In this document: positions 44,287 to 54,776 of the stretch, piece after piece | Layout of the letters: each line of letters opens with the position of its first letter | How positions within the stretch are numbered: the stretch's first letter is position 1 | Assembly (NCBI RefSeq): GCF_024346975.1 | Contig: NZ_AP024885.1 | Span: 868,001 to 932,000, forward strand | Direction of reading: 5' to 3' | Length of the DNA: 64,000 bases | From: Vibrio neonatus | Lineage (GTDB): Bacteria; Pseudomonadota; Gammaproteobacteria; Enterobacterales; Vibrionaceae | Program-made: the position numbers and the translations under genes | Notes under the pieces: generated by a model | What the model was told of the DNA's origin: nothing | The model's input: the letters and a program-made list of their open reading frames with translations, nothing else | Databases searched by the model: none

Positions 44287-44868
44287 CTACGAGTTTCCGT
44301 TAGTGCTAGAGGTGGTATCAATGTTAACCACAGGTATAGTGTTAAGCTGCCATTGCCAGTTGTCGGTGGTGGTTTTCACTGGAACCATTTCAATGCAGTC
44401 GGTTGGGCAAGGTGAAACACATAAATCACAACCTGTGCACTGATCTGAAATGACCGTATGCAGTGCTTTAGTGCCGCCAACAATGGCATCCACTGGGCAA
44501 GCCTGAATACATTTGGTGCAGCCAATGCACATGTCTTCGTGAATAAAGGCGACTTTTTTAACGTTATCAGAAAGATCGTGCGCAGAATCTGGCACATCCA
44601 CACCCAGTAAATCAGCCAGTTTTTGAATCGTGGCTTCACCGCCGGGAGGGCATTTGTTGATGTCATCGCCGTTAGCAATCGCTTCTGCATAGGGTTTACA
44701 GCCAGGGTAGCCACATTGACCGCATTGAGTTTGCGGTAAAATGGCATCGATTTGTTCAACAATTGGGTCGGATTCGACTTTGAAACGGATTGAAGCAAAG
44801 CCCAGTAATCCGCCAAAGAATGCCGCTAAAATCACTAGGGCAACAATTGCGATAATAATAGCGGTCAT
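44287..44868 (-). CDS. rnfB: Rnf complex ferredoxin-like subunit B
   Basis: 193 residues. An N-terminal membrane helix is followed by a [4Fe-4S] domain ([16 protein letters not shown]) and two ferredoxin clusters ([32 protein letters not shown]). It passes electrons between ferredoxin-type donors and the membrane subunits. ATG 44868 overlaps the end of rnfA by a base or so. Confidence 0.96.
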   Translation of the reverse strand: MTAIIIAIVALVILAAFFGGLLGFASIRFKVESDPIVEQIDAILPQTQCGQCGYPGCKPYAEAIANGDDINKCPPGGEATIQKLADLLGVDVPDSAHDLSDNVKKVAFIHEDMCIGCTKCIQACPVDAIVGGTKALHTVISDQCTGCDLCVSPCPTDCIEMVPVKTTTDNWQWQLNTIPVVNIDTTSSTNGNS

Positions 44869-45449
44869 TATATTTTCACCAAACCAGTAAAGCCCATAAA
44901 CGCTAAAGCCATCAAGCCTGCGGTGATCATGGCAATGGATGCGCCTTTAAATGGAGTCGGTACATCGGAGGCGGCGATACGCTCACGCATCGAAGCAAAC
45001 AAAATAAGTACCATTGAAAAGCCTACTGCCGCGCCAAAGCCATAGATGATAGATTCGATAAAGCTATGGTTTTCATTGACGTTAAGTAACGCAACACCTA
45101 ATACCGCACAGTTAGTAGTAATAAGAGGGATAAAGATACCGAGTAAGCGATACAGAGTCGGGCTGGTTTTGTGTACCACCATTTCGGTAAATTGCACCAC
45201 GACCGCAATCACCAAGATAAAGCTCATGGTTCTGAGATATTCAATGCCCAGCGGCTCTAATAAATAGGTTTCAACTAAGTAGGCGCAGACAGAGGCCAAG
45301 GTTAAAACAAAAGTTGTAGCAAGCCCCATGCCTATCGCCGCCTCTAATTTTTTAGAGACGCCCATGAAAGGACATAAGCCTAAGAATTTAACTAGCACAA
45401 AGTTATTGACCAGCACTGTACCAATCAACAACAAAATATATTCGGTCAT
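44868..45449 (-). CDS. rnfA: Rnf complex membrane subunit A
   Basis: The first gene of the rnfABCDGE-nth operon. It is a 193-residue six-helix membrane protein, with [21 protein letters not shown] as the signature of the RnfA/NqrE family. The operon promoter must lie in the 45450-45780 interval. Confidence 0.96.
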   Translation of the reverse strand: MTEYILLLIGTVLVNNFVLVKFLGLCPFMGVSKKLEAAIGMGLATTFVLTLASVCAYLVETYLLEPLGIEYLRTMSFILVIAVVVQFTEMVVHKTSPTLYRLLGIFIPLITTNCAVLGVALLNVNENHSFIESIIYGFGAAVGFSMVLILFASMRERIAASDVPTPFKGASIAMITAGLMALAFMGFTGLVKI

Positions 45450-45785
45450 ACCAATTTTTTACTCACCCAGATCGAGTTGAACATTATCCTAATTTGTTAG
45501 GTATATAACAACATAACATCTGTAGGGATTTAGAAAATATAGCTCTTAATACGCAGTTCTTTTTGATTACAGTACATAAAATTACGTCTTAAAGTGGAAA
45601 AAGACCCTTATTTCGTCATTTTGGCTATGAATTATGGGGACTAAGGTTTCACTTCTTTTTAGTGGAAGAAGGGCAATCGAAGTGTTTTAGCGGGTTAAAA
45701 ATGCCCAATTTGTAGCGGAAAATGAGCCCAATGAGGATGATAACCAAATTGGCATTCCGATGTTATTGAGCTAACTGAAAGGCAT
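45450..45785. promoter_or_regulatory. Region upstream of the rnf operon
   Basis: About 335 bp with no supported gene. It should contain the leftward rnf promoter. I cannot assign a regulator site. Confidence 0.45.
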
Positions 45786-45787
45786 AA

Positions 45788-45816
45788 AAAAAGCCGTATC
45801 CTGAGATACGGCTTTT
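45788..45816 (-). terminator. Terminator of tRNA-Asn
   Basis: AAAAAGCCGTATC-CTGA-GATACGGCTTTTT, directly downstream of the leftward tRNA. Confidence 0.9.
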
Positions 45817-45826
45817 TCTAAAAATT

Positions 45827-45902
45827 TGGCTCCCCCTGCAAGACTTGAACTTGCGACATACGGATTAACAGTCCGCCGTTCTACCAACTGAACTAAGGGG
45901 GA
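45827..45902 (-). tRNA. tRNA-Asn(GUU)
   Basis: The reverse strand reads TCCCCCTTAGTTCAGTTGGT... and ends ...AGGGGGAGCCA, 76 nt with encoded CCA. The anticodon loop within GGACTGTTAATCC gives GTT. The acceptor stem TCCCCCT/AGGGGGA pairs. Confidence 0.97.
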
Positions 45903-46402
45903 ATTGCTGTAAAGCGAGCGGAATATTACTGATATGGTAAATATCTGTCAATACAAAATCGTCAGAAATAACAAAAAAAGTAATCTAGTGGTATTTCCCG
46001 AAATAGCCAGCCCAGAGCCTATAAGGCTTTCGAGTACTTATCCACTGTTTTTGTGGATAAGTGTGTTAATTACTCATGGGTAACTTTTTTCTGTTAACAG
46101 GCTGATAACGTTAACCTAAGCATGGACAAAATCAGGAAGTTCAATTAAGACAAGGTGTTGTACGAGAATTACGTGCTATAAATGCACCAAAAAGAGGCGT
46201 ATTTCAAATGCTTGTAAAATAAACATAAATGTAACGTATGACGAATTTTGGGGAAAAGCTGTGAGTTAAATTGATGTTACTAAAGAGGGGTTTTTCTGTA
46301 GGGTTGAAGAATATAGCAAATGTTAAAATCGAGTGCTAGTACTATTCGTGATAAAATTGATATAACTACCTATAAAGAACGGTCAGGTGAAGGTAACTCA
46401 CT
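45903..46402. promoter_or_regulatory. Region upstream of uvrB
   Basis: 500 bp without a supported gene. It holds the inverted DnaA-box-like pair at 46036-46062. No CTGT-N8-ACAG LexA box was found, although uvrB is SOS-controlled in E. coli. Confidence 0.5.
46036..46062. promoter_or_regulatory. Inverted pair of DnaA-box-like sequences
   Basis: ACTTATCCAC and GTGGATAAGT are perfect 10-bp arms around TGTTTTT. The right arm includes TGTGGATAA, the exact complement of the DnaA box TTATCCACA; the left arm has TTATCCACT. It could bind DnaA or simply form a hairpin. Confidence 0.4.
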
Positions 46403-48460
46403 TTGGAAGAACAAAATTTGGAAGAAAAAAGCACAAAAACGTTTGATTTAGTCTCAAGCTATGAACCTGCAGGAGATCAGCCCACAGCGATTAAACAGTT
46501 GTTAGAAGGGCTAGATAATGGCTTAGCGCATCAAACTTTACTTGGCGTAACCGGCTCAGGTAAAACTTTTTCATTGGCGAATGTGATTGCCAAAGCGCAG
46601 CGTCCGGCAATTATTCTGGCACCGAACAAAACTCTAGCGGCTCAGCTATACGGTGAGATGAAGGCCTTTTTTCCGAATAATGCCGTGGAGTACTTTGTCT
46701 CTTACTATGATTACTATCAGCCGGAAGCTTATGTTCCGACGACCGATACCTTTATAGAGAAAGATTCGTCGGTGAATGCGCACATCGAGCAAATGAGACT
46801 GTCCGCCACTAAAGCGCTCCTTGAAAGAAAGGACGCCATTATCGTGGCCTCAGTGTCGGCAATCTATGGTTTGGGTGACCCTGAATCCTATTTGAAAATG
46901 ATGCTGCACGTCACCCGTGGTGATGTGGTGAATCAACGTGACATCTTACGCCGTTTGGCCGAATTGCAGTATTCGCGTAACGATGTGGCGTTTGAGCGTG
47001 GTCAGTTTCGCGTTCGCGGAGAAGTGATTGATATTTATCCGGCAGAATCGGAGCACGATGCGGTGCGCATTGAAATGTTCGATGATGAGATAGATTGCAT
47101 CAGCGTGTTTGATCCTTTGACCGGTTCAGTAACTCAGCGCGATTTGCCTCGCTATACCATTTATCCGAAAACTCACTATGTGACGCCTCGCGATCGCATG
47201 TTAGAGGCGATTGAGAAAATCAAAGCGGAGCTGGTGGATCGCAAACAATACCTGCTTGAAAACAACAAATTATTGGAAGAGCAGCGCATCAGTCAGCGCA
47301 CTCAGTTCGATATCGAAATGATGAATGAGCTGGGCTTTTGTTCTGGGGTAGAGAACTATTCTAGGCATCTCAGTGGGCGCGATGAGGGTGAGCCGCCACC
47401 GACCTTATTTGATTATCTTCCGCACGATGGTTTGTTGGTGATTGATGAATCCCACGTTACCGTGCCGCAAATCGGCGCTATGTATAAAGGTGACCGCTCT
47501 CGTAAAGAGACTTTGGTTGAGTTTGGCTTTCGTTTACCGTCGGCGTTGGATAATAGGCCGCTTAAATTTGATGAGTTTGAGGCATTAGCGCCGCAAACCA
47601 TTTTTGTGTCGGCAACACCTGGTGATTATGAAAAGGAAACCTCAGGTGGAGACATCGCCGAGCAAGTGGTGCGCCCAACCGGCTTGCTTGACCCTGAATT
47701 AGAAGTGCGCCCCGTAGCCACTCAAGTGGATGATCTCTTATCTGAAATACGCATACGTAGCGTAAAAGATGAAAGAGTGTTGGTGACTACTTTAACCAAG
47801 CGTATGGCGGAAGATTTAACTGAATACTTGACCGAGCACGATGTGAAAGTGCGCTATTTGCACTCTGATGTGGATACGGTTGAACGTGTTGAGATCATTC
47901 GTGATTTACGCTTAGGCGAGTTTGATGTGTTAGTGGGCATTAACTTACTTCGAGAAGGTCTGGATATGCCTGAGGTATCGCTAGTGGCTATCTTAGATGC
48001 GGATAAAGAGGGCTTTTTACGCTCTGAGCGCTCACTGATTCAGAGCATAGGTCGCGCCGCGCGAAACTTGGAAGGTAAAGCCATCTTATATGCCGATCGC
48101 ATCACTAAGTCGATGGCGAAAGCGATGGGCGAAACCGAGCGACGCCGTTTAAAACAGCAACAATATAATGAACAGCACGGCATAGTGCCGCAAGCGCTGA
48201 AGAAAAGTATCAAAGACATTATGGAGTTGGGCAACGCCACTAAATCCAGTAGCAATAGGAAGTCTAAGGCTGTACCTTTGTCGAAAGTGGCTGAAAATGA
48301 TGAACAATATAAGAGTTTAACCCCGCAACAGCTTGAGAAACTGATCCTTAAACTGGAAAATGAGATGTATCAGCATGCACAAAATCTTGAGTTTGAAGAA
48401 GCTGCGGCTAAACGCGATCAGATGGAAGAGTATCGTCGTCAATTTATCGCCAATAGCTAA
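46403..48460 (+). CDS. uvrB: Excinuclease ABC subunit B
   Basis: The damage-verifying helicase of nucleotide excision repair. Walker A is [16 protein letters not shown], the beta-hairpin is the [21 protein letters not shown] region, helicase motifs include [17 protein letters not shown], and the C-terminal UVR domain ([23 protein letters not shown]) contacts UvrC. 685 residues. No ATG lies at the family start: either TTG 46403 (with AAGGT about 9 bases upstream) or TTG 46418 (with GGAAG 8 bases upstream) must be used. luxO begins 36 bp downstream. Confidence 0.95.
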   Translation: MEEQNLEEKSTKTFDLVSSYEPAGDQPTAIKQLLEGLDNGLAHQTLLGVTGSGKTFSLANVIAKAQRPAIILAPNKTLAAQLYGEMKAFFPNNAVEYFVSYYDYYQPEAYVPTTDTFIEKDSSVNAHIEQMRLSATKALLERKDAIIVASVSAIYGLGDPESYLKMMLHVTRGDVVNQRDILRRLAELQYSRNDVAFERGQFRVRGEVIDIYPAESEHDAVRIEMFDDEIDCISVFDPLTGSVTQRDLPRYTIYPKTHYVTPRDRMLEAIEKIKAELVDRKQYLLENNKLLEEQRISQRTQFDIEMMNELGFCSGVENYSRHLSGRDEGEPPPTLFDYLPHDGLLVIDESHVTVPQIGAMYKGDRSRKETLVEFGFRLPSALDNRPLKFDEFEALAPQTIFVSATPGDYEKETSGGDIAEQVVRPTGLLDPELEVRPVATQVDDLLSEIRIRSVKDERVLVTTLTKRMAEDLTEYLTEHDVKVRYLHSDVDTVERVEIIRDLRLGEFDVLVGINLLREGLDMPEVSLVAILDADKEGFLRSERSLIQSIGRAARNLEGKAILYADRITKSMAKAMGETERRRLKQQQYNEQHGIVPQALKKSIKDIMELGNATKSSSNRKSKAVPLSKVAENDEQYKSLTPQQLEKLILKLENEMYQHAQNLEFEEAAAKRDQMEEYRRQFIANS

Positions 48461-48495
48461 TTTATTTTAATCGTGCCTTATTAGGTTTAGGTTCA

Positions 48496-49899
48496 ATGCC
48501 AAAAAACAAAGCAGAAAATCAACAGCTAAAACTATTAATGGTTGAAGATACGTTATCGGTCGCCAGTTTGTACCAAACGTATCTCGCGACACTTAATTTA
48601 GACATTTGTATTGTTTCCAGTGGTGAGGCGGCGCTTGCGCACCTTGCCCAGCATTCGATTGATCTTATGCTGCTTGATTTGCACCTGCCTGATATGACCG
48701 GCATGGATGTACTGAAAAAGGTACGCACTCAAGCGCCGAAAGTGCCAGTGATATTTATGACCGCTTATGGCTCGATTGAAGTGGCGGTTGAGGCAATGCG
48801 CGCAGGAGCGCATGATTTTTTGATTAAACCGTGCGAAGCCGATCAGCTCCGTATCACGGTCTCTAAAGCCATTCACCAAACGCAAAATGCGCAGCACGAT
48901 GTGCTAGGGGATGTCAGTCAATATCAAGGCTTTATTGGCTCTAGCTCTAGCATGCAGCAGGTGTACAAAACCATAGATTCAGCGGCATCCAGTAAAGCGA
49001 GCATTTTTATTACTGGCGAGAGCGGCACCGGTAAAGAGGTGTGTGCAGAGGCGATTCATTCCGTCAGCAACCGTAGCACGCAACCTTTTATTGCGCTCAA
49101 CTGTGCGGCAATTCCCAAAGATTTGATTGAAAGTGAGTTGTTTGGTCACGTTAAAGGAGCATTTACCGGAGCGGCGACCGACCGTAAAGGGGCGGCGGAG
49201 CTTGCCGATGGTGGCACCTTATTCTTAGATGAATTGTGCGAAATGGATTTAGAGTTGCAGACCAAATTACTGCGCTTTATCCAAACCAGCACTTATCAAA
49301 AGGTGGGTTCATCAAAACTGAGCCGGGTGGATGTGCGCTTTGTGTGTGCAACCAACAAAGACCCTTGGGAAGAGGTGCGTAAAGGCCGTTTTCGTGAAGA
49401 TTTATATTACCGCTTGTATGTGATCCCTCTGCACCTTCCGCCTTTGCGAGAAAGAGGTGACGATATTATTGAGATTGCTTATTCGTTATTAGGCTTTACC
49501 TCCTTAGAAGAAAACAAGAATTTTGGTAAATTCCAAGAAGAGGTGCTGCGTCATTTTGTTACCTATCCTTGGCCGGGGAATGTGCGTCAGCTGCAAAACG
49601 TTATTCGTAATATCGTGGTTTTAAATGAAGGCGAAGAGGTGACCTTAGAGATGTTACCGTCACCACTGGATCGTTTCAAAGTGGCCTCTTTTTCAGAAGA
49701 TGCCATTGATACCTTCTTAGATCCTGAACACAGTGATGACAGTCGAAAAATCATCCCTTTAGCGCAGGTTGAACGTCGCGTAATAGAAAGAGCCATTCAA
49801 TTGTGTGGTGGCAGTATTCCTTCAGCCGCGACCGAATTGGACGTGAGTGCATCAACACTGTATCGAAAACTAGAAAAGTGGGAGAAAGGACGTGGATGA
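48496..49899 (+). CDS. luxO: Quorum-sensing sigma-54 response regulator LuxO
   Basis: The central regulator of vibrio quorum sensing. When phosphorylated at low cell density it activates Qrr small RNAs with sigma-54. The receiver domain has its phospho-acceptor at Asp61 ([13 protein letters not shown]). The AAA+ domain has Walker A GESGTGKE, the sigma-54 loop GAFTGA and Walker B GGTLFLDE. The C-terminal Fis-type helix-turn-helix is [19 protein letters not shown]. 467 residues. It is followed by luxU with an 8-bp overlap. Confidence 0.96.
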   Translation: MPKNKAENQQLKLLMVEDTLSVASLYQTYLATLNLDICIVSSGEAALAHLAQHSIDLMLLDLHLPDMTGMDVLKKVRTQAPKVPVIFMTAYGSIEVAVEAMRAGAHDFLIKPCEADQLRITVSKAIHQTQNAQHDVLGDVSQYQGFIGSSSSMQQVYKTIDSAASSKASIFITGESGTGKEVCAEAIHSVSNRSTQPFIALNCAAIPKDLIESELFGHVKGAFTGAATDRKGAAELADGGTLFLDELCEMDLELQTKLLRFIQTSTYQKVGSSKLSRVDVRFVCATNKDPWEEVRKGRFREDLYYRLYVIPLHLPPLRERGDDIIEIAYSLLGFTSLEENKNFGKFQEEVLRHFVTYPWPGNVRQLQNVIRNIVVLNEGEEVTLEMLPSPLDRFKVASFSEDAIDTFLDPEHSDDSRKIIPLAQVERRVIERAIQLCGGSIPSAATELDVSASTLYRKLEKWEKGRG

Positions 49900-50251
49900 G
49901 TTTAATCTTCTGCAAAACGATAAGATTGTCAGTTTGAGTGCCCAAGTTGGGGAGGAAATGATGCCCACCTTACTCGACCTGTTTAAACAAGAGTTACAAG
50001 AATATATCGGGCAGATAGATGGCGTGGAGATCACGACCCAAAGCCGAGAGCTAATCGCTCGTACTTGCCATGCAATTAAAGGGAGTGCGCCAAGTTTTGG
50101 CGCTATTTTAGTCACTGAAAAAGCCACCCAGATGGATGCATTTTACAAACAACAACGTTTGGCTGAATTTGATCAGCAATGCCAAGAGCTGGTGTCGATA
50201 TTAAGACGCACCGTGTATAAATTAGAGCAGTTACAAGCGCAACTGCATTAA
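49892..50251 (+). CDS. luxU: Histidine phosphotransfer protein LuxU
   Basis: Shuttles phosphate from the hybrid quorum-sensing kinases (LuxN, LuxPQ, CqsS types) to LuxO. It is a 119-residue four-helix Hpt domain with the phospho-histidine His60 in [15 protein letters not shown]. The start is GTG, overlapping the luxO stop by 8 bases. The sequence outside the Hpt motif is quite divergent, which is normal for LuxU. Confidence 0.93.
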   Translation: MDEFNLLQNDKIVSLSAQVGEEMMPTLLDLFKQELQEYIGQIDGVEITTQSRELIARTCHAIKGSAPSFGAILVTEKATQMDAFYKQQRLAEFDQQCQELVSILRRTVYKLEQLQAQLH

Positions 50252-50281
50252 TTTGTTCGCATCATCATGCTGTTATCATAT

Positions 50282-51169
50282 TTATGATAATTGCTCTAAA
50301 ATCGCCACACTGAGTTTATCGCGGTCATGACGCCACTCTCTGTTCATCGAGGCGAGATCGCGAGTAACAATATTCCATCTATCTTCTAGCTCGGGATGAG
50401 GCTTACCGCCAAGTACCACATCTATTTTTCGACCTTGGCAAGCGCGCTCAATCCACGCTAATTTTTGTGCCAATTCCATGCGTCCTGCAGGCCCGTATTC
50501 TGGGCTTAGGTTTTCTACCACGATCACTTTTGCTTGCGAGTTACTGTTTATGGCGCGGCCAATTTCGGGCAATAACAGCGGTGGCATGATGCTAGTAAGG
50601 AAGCTTCCTGGACCTAACACAATAGCATTGGCTTGTTTTATCGCTTCAATGGCTTCACTGATGGCGGGCACTTCAGGGTCAAGATCCAGTCGCAGTAGAT
50701 CTTCTTCCATCTCATCGACACTGGTTTCACCTTTTACCCAATGCCCTTTGGTTGATAGGGCGCGCAGATCAGATGGGTGCTCAGTCATAGGTAAAATATT
50801 TACCTCAACCTTTAGCATTTCACGAACCAAATTAATCGCTTGCAAAGGACGAATCGAAAGGTTGTCCATAGCGGTTAAAATTAGGTTGCCTAGATTGTGA
50901 CCGTCTAGCTCGCCCAGACCACGAAAGCGATATTCAAATATCATTGAGCTAATCGACGGCTCAGTGATTAACTGATTGATACAGTTACGAGTATCTCCCC
51001 AAGCAATGCCTCCTTGGCAATGGCGAATACGTCCCGTTGAACCACCATTATCTGTGGTGGTGACAATGCCAGTGGCATTGCTTCCAAAGTCTTTGAGTGC
51101 GGCTAACATACGGCCTAACCCATGCCCACCGCCAACGGCGACAACTTTGTTTTTTGAGAATATATCCAC
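50282..51169 (-). CDS. YvcK/CofD-like gluconeogenesis factor family protein
   Basis: A 295-residue cytoplasmic protein of the CofD/YvcK fold, which binds UDP-sugars in Gram-positive relatives and affects carbon metabolism and cell shape. VAVGGGHGLGRMLAALKDF is the N-terminal nucleotide-binding loop; TTDNGGSTGRIR and LGPGSFLTSIMPPLL are family motifs. It is convergent with luxU, 30 bp apart, as in other vibrios. The role in Vibrio is not settled. Confidence 0.9.
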   Translation of the reverse strand: MDIFSKNKVVAVGGGHGLGRMLAALKDFGSNATGIVTTTDNGGSTGRIRHCQGGIAWGDTRNCINQLITEPSISSMIFEYRFRGLGELDGHNLGNLILTAMDNLSIRPLQAINLVREMLKVEVNILPMTEHPSDLRALSTKGHWVKGETSVDEMEEDLLRLDLDPEVPAISEAIEAIKQANAIVLGPGSFLTSIMPPLLLPEIGRAINSNSQAKVIVVENLSPEYGPAGRMELAQKLAWIERACQGRKIDVVLGGKPHPELEDRWNIVTRDLASMNREWRHDRDKLSVAILEQLS

Positions 51170-51351
51170 GTTGCTAACTCTTTATTGATAGAGGATTTTT
51201 AATAAATGTATCGGAAATTGCGAAATTGACCAAATAATTCGATGATGAAGTTGTTTGAAGCCGCTTTTTATAACATTCATCTTGGTAAAAATTTTGCCAT
51301 TCCATTAGGCTCTACTCTTACCTATGAAAAATGGTTTATACTGTAGGTGAA

Positions 51352-51495
51352 AAACTCCGAGTCTTCTCCACTAAGTTTGTCGTTATTACCCTGAAAACAG
51401 GGGCATTCAATTGACACAATATGTGGTTTTGGCCGTGACATTTTGTCACCAGGGCTACTCTAGAAATGGCGTTGCCTCCCGTATTTAGGAAAGGT
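51352..51495 (+). ncRNA. Molybdenum cofactor (Moco) riboswitch
   Basis: The leader of moaA contains GGCCGTGACA...GTCACCAGGGC (51431-51456) and GCCTCCCGTATTTAGGAAAG (51474-51493), which match the conserved segments of the E. coli moaA Moco RNA. A helix-forming element (ACCCTGAAAACAGGGGC) lies upstream, and a TATACT -10 hexamer is at 51337-51342. The last conserved part overlaps the ribosome site (AAAGG), so ligand binding would block translation. Confidence 0.9.
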
Positions 51496-51500
51496 GTTTT

Positions 51501-52490
51501 GTGACGCAACAATTTGAAGATAGTTTCCACCGCAAGTTTTATTACTTGCGTCTTTCTGTTACCGATGTCTGTAACTTTAAGTGTAATTACTGCTTACCGG
51601 ATGGCTATCGTCCTGAAGCGAGTAAGCGCCCCCCTTTTATTACTCTACCCGAGATACAGCGTGTAGTGAGAGCTTTTGCGCATTGTGGCACCACTAAAGT
51701 GCGTATCACTGGCGGAGAGCCAACTCTGCGCCGAGATTTTACCGATATTGTACACAGTGTCGCGCAAACTCCGGGCATCAAAAAAATCGCCACCACCACC
51801 AATGGCTACCGCATGCAAAAGCAAGTTTCTGACTGGCAGCAAGCGGGCTTAACTCACATCAACGTCAGCCTAGATAGTTTAGACCCGAAACAATTTTATC
51901 AGATCACCGGACAAAACCGTTTTCACGATGTGATGTCGGGCATCGACCGCGCTTTTGAAATTGGCTATGAACAAATCAAAGTGAATGTGGTGCTGCTTAA
52001 AGATCTAAACAGTCAGCAATTGCCACAGTTTCTTAATTGGATAAAAGATAGGCCAATACAGCTGCGTTTTATCGAGTTAATGAAAACCGGAGAAATGGAT
52101 GAGCTGTTTGATAAACGCCATGTGTCTGGAGTATCGATACGTAATCACTTGATTGCGAATGGCTGGCTACTAAAGCTAAGAGAAGCCAACGATGGGCCAG
52201 CTCAAGTGTTTATCCACCCAGACTATGACGGTGAGATAGGGTTAATCATGCCGTATGAAAAAGGCTTTTGCTCTACCTGTAACCGACTGCGCGTTTCAGC
52301 AATGGGTAAACTGCATTTGTGTCTTTTTGGAGAAGAAGGGTTAGAGCTTCGCGATCTCATGCAAGAAGACCAGCAAGAACAAGAGCTTATCGCTCGCATC
52401 TCGCAAGGTCTAAAAGTTAAAGACGTCAGTCACCACCTCGACCAGAATAACCCTGGGGCCACCCCACATCTGGCGTCGATTGGCGGCTGA
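51501..52490 (+). CDS. moaA: GTP 3',8-cyclase MoaA
   Basis: A radical SAM enzyme that starts molybdopterin synthesis from GTP. Cys24, Cys28 and Cys31 in [11 protein letters not shown] bind the first cluster. The C-terminal cluster is in [19 protein letters not shown], and the protein ends with the essential Gly-Gly. 329 residues. The start is GTG, 8 bases after AAAGG, directly behind the Moco riboswitch. First gene of moaABCDE. Confidence 0.96.
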   Translation: MTQQFEDSFHRKFYYLRLSVTDVCNFKCNYCLPDGYRPEASKRPPFITLPEIQRVVRAFAHCGTTKVRITGGEPTLRRDFTDIVHSVAQTPGIKKIATTTNGYRMQKQVSDWQQAGLTHINVSLDSLDPKQFYQITGQNRFHDVMSGIDRAFEIGYEQIKVNVVLLKDLNSQQLPQFLNWIKDRPIQLRFIELMKTGEMDELFDKRHVSGVSIRNHLIANGWLLKLREANDGPAQVFIHPDYDGEIGLIMPYEKGFCSTCNRLRVSAMGKLHLCLFGEEGLELRDLMQEDQQEQELIARISQGLKVKDVSHHLDQNNPGATPHLASIGG

Positions 52491-52558
52491 GTTAATTACC
52501 TCGATTGGTATCACCTCGTTTAATTTAAATTATAAATAGTACAAAGGAATTGAGACTT

Positions 52559-53071
52559 ATGGGACACGCTCATGACGATTTTACGCCGGCAAGTATTGCG
52601 GTTTTAACGGTATCTGACACTCGCACAGAAGAGACGGACACCAGTGGTGGCTATTTAGTGGATCAGCTTAAAGCAACGGGTCACAAGTTAGCAGATAAGA
52701 AAATTGTAATTGATGACGTTTATAAGATTCGCGCAATCGTCTCACAGTGGATTGCCGATGAGTCTGTAGATGCCATCTTGCTAACTGGTGGCACAGGCTT
52801 TACTGCCCGTGACTTTACCCCAGAGGCACTGACTCCTCTATTTGATAAGCAAGTGGAAGGTTTCGGTGAATTATTCCGCGCGGTTTCTTATGAAGAAATT
52901 GGCACTTCAACCATTCAATCGCGCGCCATTGGCGGTTTTGCCAACCGTACCGTTATTTTAGCCATGCCGGGCTCAACAGGTGCTTGTCGTACAGCTTGGA
53001 CTCGCATTATTAAGGATCAGTTAGATTCGCGTCATAAGCCGTGTAACTTCATGCCACATATTGGGAAGTAA
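52559..53071 (+). CDS. moaB: Molybdenum cofactor biosynthesis protein MoaB
   Basis: A 170-residue MogA/MoaB-fold protein; in E. coli its exact role in adenylylating molybdopterin is secondary to MogA. The nucleotide-binding loop is LLTGGTGFTARDFTPEAL, and MPGSTGACRTAW is near the C-terminus. ATG 52559 has AAAGGAATT upstream; the TTG nine bases earlier is not needed. It is separated from moaA by 68 bp. Confidence 0.95.
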   Translation: MGHAHDDFTPASIAVLTVSDTRTEETDTSGGYLVDQLKATGHKLADKKIVIDDVYKIRAIVSQWIADESVDAILLTGGTGFTARDFTPEALTPLFDKQVEGFGELFRAVSYEEIGTSTIQSRAIGGFANRTVILAMPGSTGACRTAWTRIIKDQLDSRHKPCNFMPHIGK

Positions 53072-53077
53072 CGTCGA

Positions 53078-53557
53078 ATGAGTGAATTAACCCATATCAA
53101 TCAAAATGGCGAAGCGAACATGGTGGATGTGTCGGCAAAAGCGGATACGGTCCGCGAAGCACGCGCTGAAGCTATTGTGACTATGTCTGAGCAAACCTTG
53201 TCCCTGATATTAAGTGGTGAACATCATAAAGGTGATGTATTTGCTACTGCGCGCATTGCGGGCATTCAAGCGGCCAAGAAAACGTGGGACTTAATTCCCC
53301 TTTGTCATCCATTGTTGCTGTCTAAAGTGGAAGTGCAACTGACACCACTACTAGAAAGCAATCAAGTGAGAATTGAGTCTGTTTGCAAGCTGGCCGGTAA
53401 AACAGGCGTTGAAATGGAAGCGCTGACCGCAGCTTCTGTAGCGGCGCTGACCATTTATGACATGTGTAAAGCGGTACAAAAAGATATCGTTATTTCGCAA
53501 GTTAGACTGCTAGAGAAAAGCGGCGGAAAATCAGGACACTTTGAGGCGAGCCTATGA
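53078..53557 (+). CDS. moaC: Cyclic pyranopterin monophosphate synthase MoaC
   Basis: Completes conversion of the MoaA product to cyclic pyranopterin monophosphate. 159 residues with [13 protein letters not shown] and [21 protein letters not shown], the conserved catalytic and fold motifs. The stop overlaps the moaD start (ATGA). Confidence 0.96.
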   Translation: MSELTHINQNGEANMVDVSAKADTVREARAEAIVTMSEQTLSLILSGEHHKGDVFATARIAGIQAAKKTWDLIPLCHPLLLSKVEVQLTPLLESNQVRIESVCKLAGKTGVEMEALTAASVAALTIYDMCKAVQKDIVISQVRLLEKSGGKSGHFEASL

Positions 53558-53799
53558 TTAAAGTGGTATTTTTTGCGCAAGTGCGTGAGCTGGTGGGGCA
53601 GGATGAAGTGCTTATTGATAGCCAAAGTGCCTCAGTCGAGGATATTCGTCAGCAATTAATGGCTCGCGGTGATAAATGGGCGCTAGCGCTTGAGTCGGGC
53701 AAGTTATTAGCTGCGGTTAACCACACAATGTCACCGCTAGATACTTTGGTTAAAGCGGGCGATGAAGTGGCGTTTTTTCCTCCGGTAACAGGTGGCTAA
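53554..53799 (+). CDS. moaD: Molybdopterin synthase sulfur carrier MoaD
   Basis: The small subunit of molybdopterin synthase, with a ubiquitin-like fold. 81 residues ending FFPPVTGG, whose C-terminal Gly-Gly is thiocarboxylated by MoeB. Translationally coupled to moaC. Confidence 0.96.
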   Translation: MIKVVFFAQVRELVGQDEVLIDSQSASVEDIRQQLMARGDKWALALESGKLLAAVNHTMSPLDTLVKAGDEVAFFPPVTGG

Positions 53800-53800
53800 T

Positions 53801-54247
53801 ATGGATAGAGTGTTGGTTCAAGAACAAGATTTCGACCTTGCTGAAGAATACGCCCTATTAGGCGAATCCTCATCTATCGGCGCTGTGGTTACATTTGTAG
53901 GAAAAGTACGAGATTTCAACCTTGGTGACAACGTCATCGGATTGCATTTACAACACTATCCGCAGATGACCGAAAAAGCATTGCATGAAATTTGCTTAGA
54001 AGCGCGCGCTCGCTGGCCCTTAGATAAGGTGACGGTGATCCACAGAGTAGGGGATTTAGATATTGCCGACCAAATCGTGCTGGTGGGTGTGTCTAGTGCG
54101 CACAGAGATGCGGCATTTGCCAGCTGTGAATTCATCATGGACTACCTAAAAACTAAAGCTCCTTTTTGGAAAAAAGAGCGCTTAACCAATGCATCTCGTT
54201 GGATAGAGTCTCGTGAATCCGATCAAGAATCTATGCAGCGATGGTAG
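53801..54247 (+). CDS. moaE: Molybdopterin synthase catalytic subunit MoaE
   Basis: The large subunit of molybdopterin synthase. About 149 residues. Motifs: GAVVTFVGKVRDFNLGD, HRVGDLDIAD, and the active-site lysines in KTKAPFWKKE. ATG 53801 with AGGTGG upstream is preferred; an in-frame GTG at 53792 overlaps moaD. Last gene of the operon, followed by a terminator. Confidence 0.95.
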   Translation: MDRVLVQEQDFDLAEEYALLGESSSIGAVVTFVGKVRDFNLGDNVIGLHLQHYPQMTEKALHEICLEARARWPLDKVTVIHRVGDLDIADQIVLVGVSSAHRDAAFASCEFIMDYLKTKAPFWKKERLTNASRWIESRESDQESMQRW

Positions 54248-54300
54248 TTATATAAGTTTACGCTAATGTGATCTGAGTCACAGATTTTTTAAATATTACA

Positions 54301-54327
54301 AAGCCCCAGTATTTCTGGGGCTTTTTT
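54301..54327 (+). terminator. Terminator of the moa operon
   Basis: AAGCCCCAG-TATTT-CTGGGGCTTTTTT. Confidence 0.9.
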
Positions 54328-54776
54328 GATCTAGCTCATAAAATTTGATTAAAATTTACATTTTGTTTCTAAAATTTACCTTTGCTTTATGTAATGGCTT
54401 TTGGCTTTTGGTTTTCATTTTATGATTGATTGGTTAATGAAGTGTTGGTTGCAGTCCCTTAAATAGTGATCTCTATCACTCTTTTTTGATAAAAAGTGCA
54501 ACAATTTAAGTCTGTTTTGATTTTTGTTGTTTAGATCACTGAATTTTTTATCTTGGTCGGAATTTAGTTCTGAAATATTGACCTATGCAGGAGTTTAAGT
54601 ACTGCGGCATGACATTTTTATGGCAAATACTTTCAAGGATTGGTAACTTTGTTTCCATTCTTTATGTCTTATAGCCTTTTATATAATTTTACGGACACAA
54701 AATAGATAACAACAATGGCTATAGGTCCGCGTAAGGAATTCATGGATGCAACATTAAAAAACTGGAGTTTATTTGC
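54328..54776. promoter_or_regulatory. oppA upstream region
   Basis: About 450 bp, AT-rich, without a supported gene. It should contain the promoter and a long leader of the oppABCDF operon. opp leaders are targets of the GcvB small RNA in enterics; no base-pairing site was assigned here. Confidence 0.45.

Noticed and set aside
45903..46402. LexA box and Qrr small RNA upstream of uvrB
   Set aside because: No CTGT-N8-ACAG sequence and no Qrr core were found on reading both strands.
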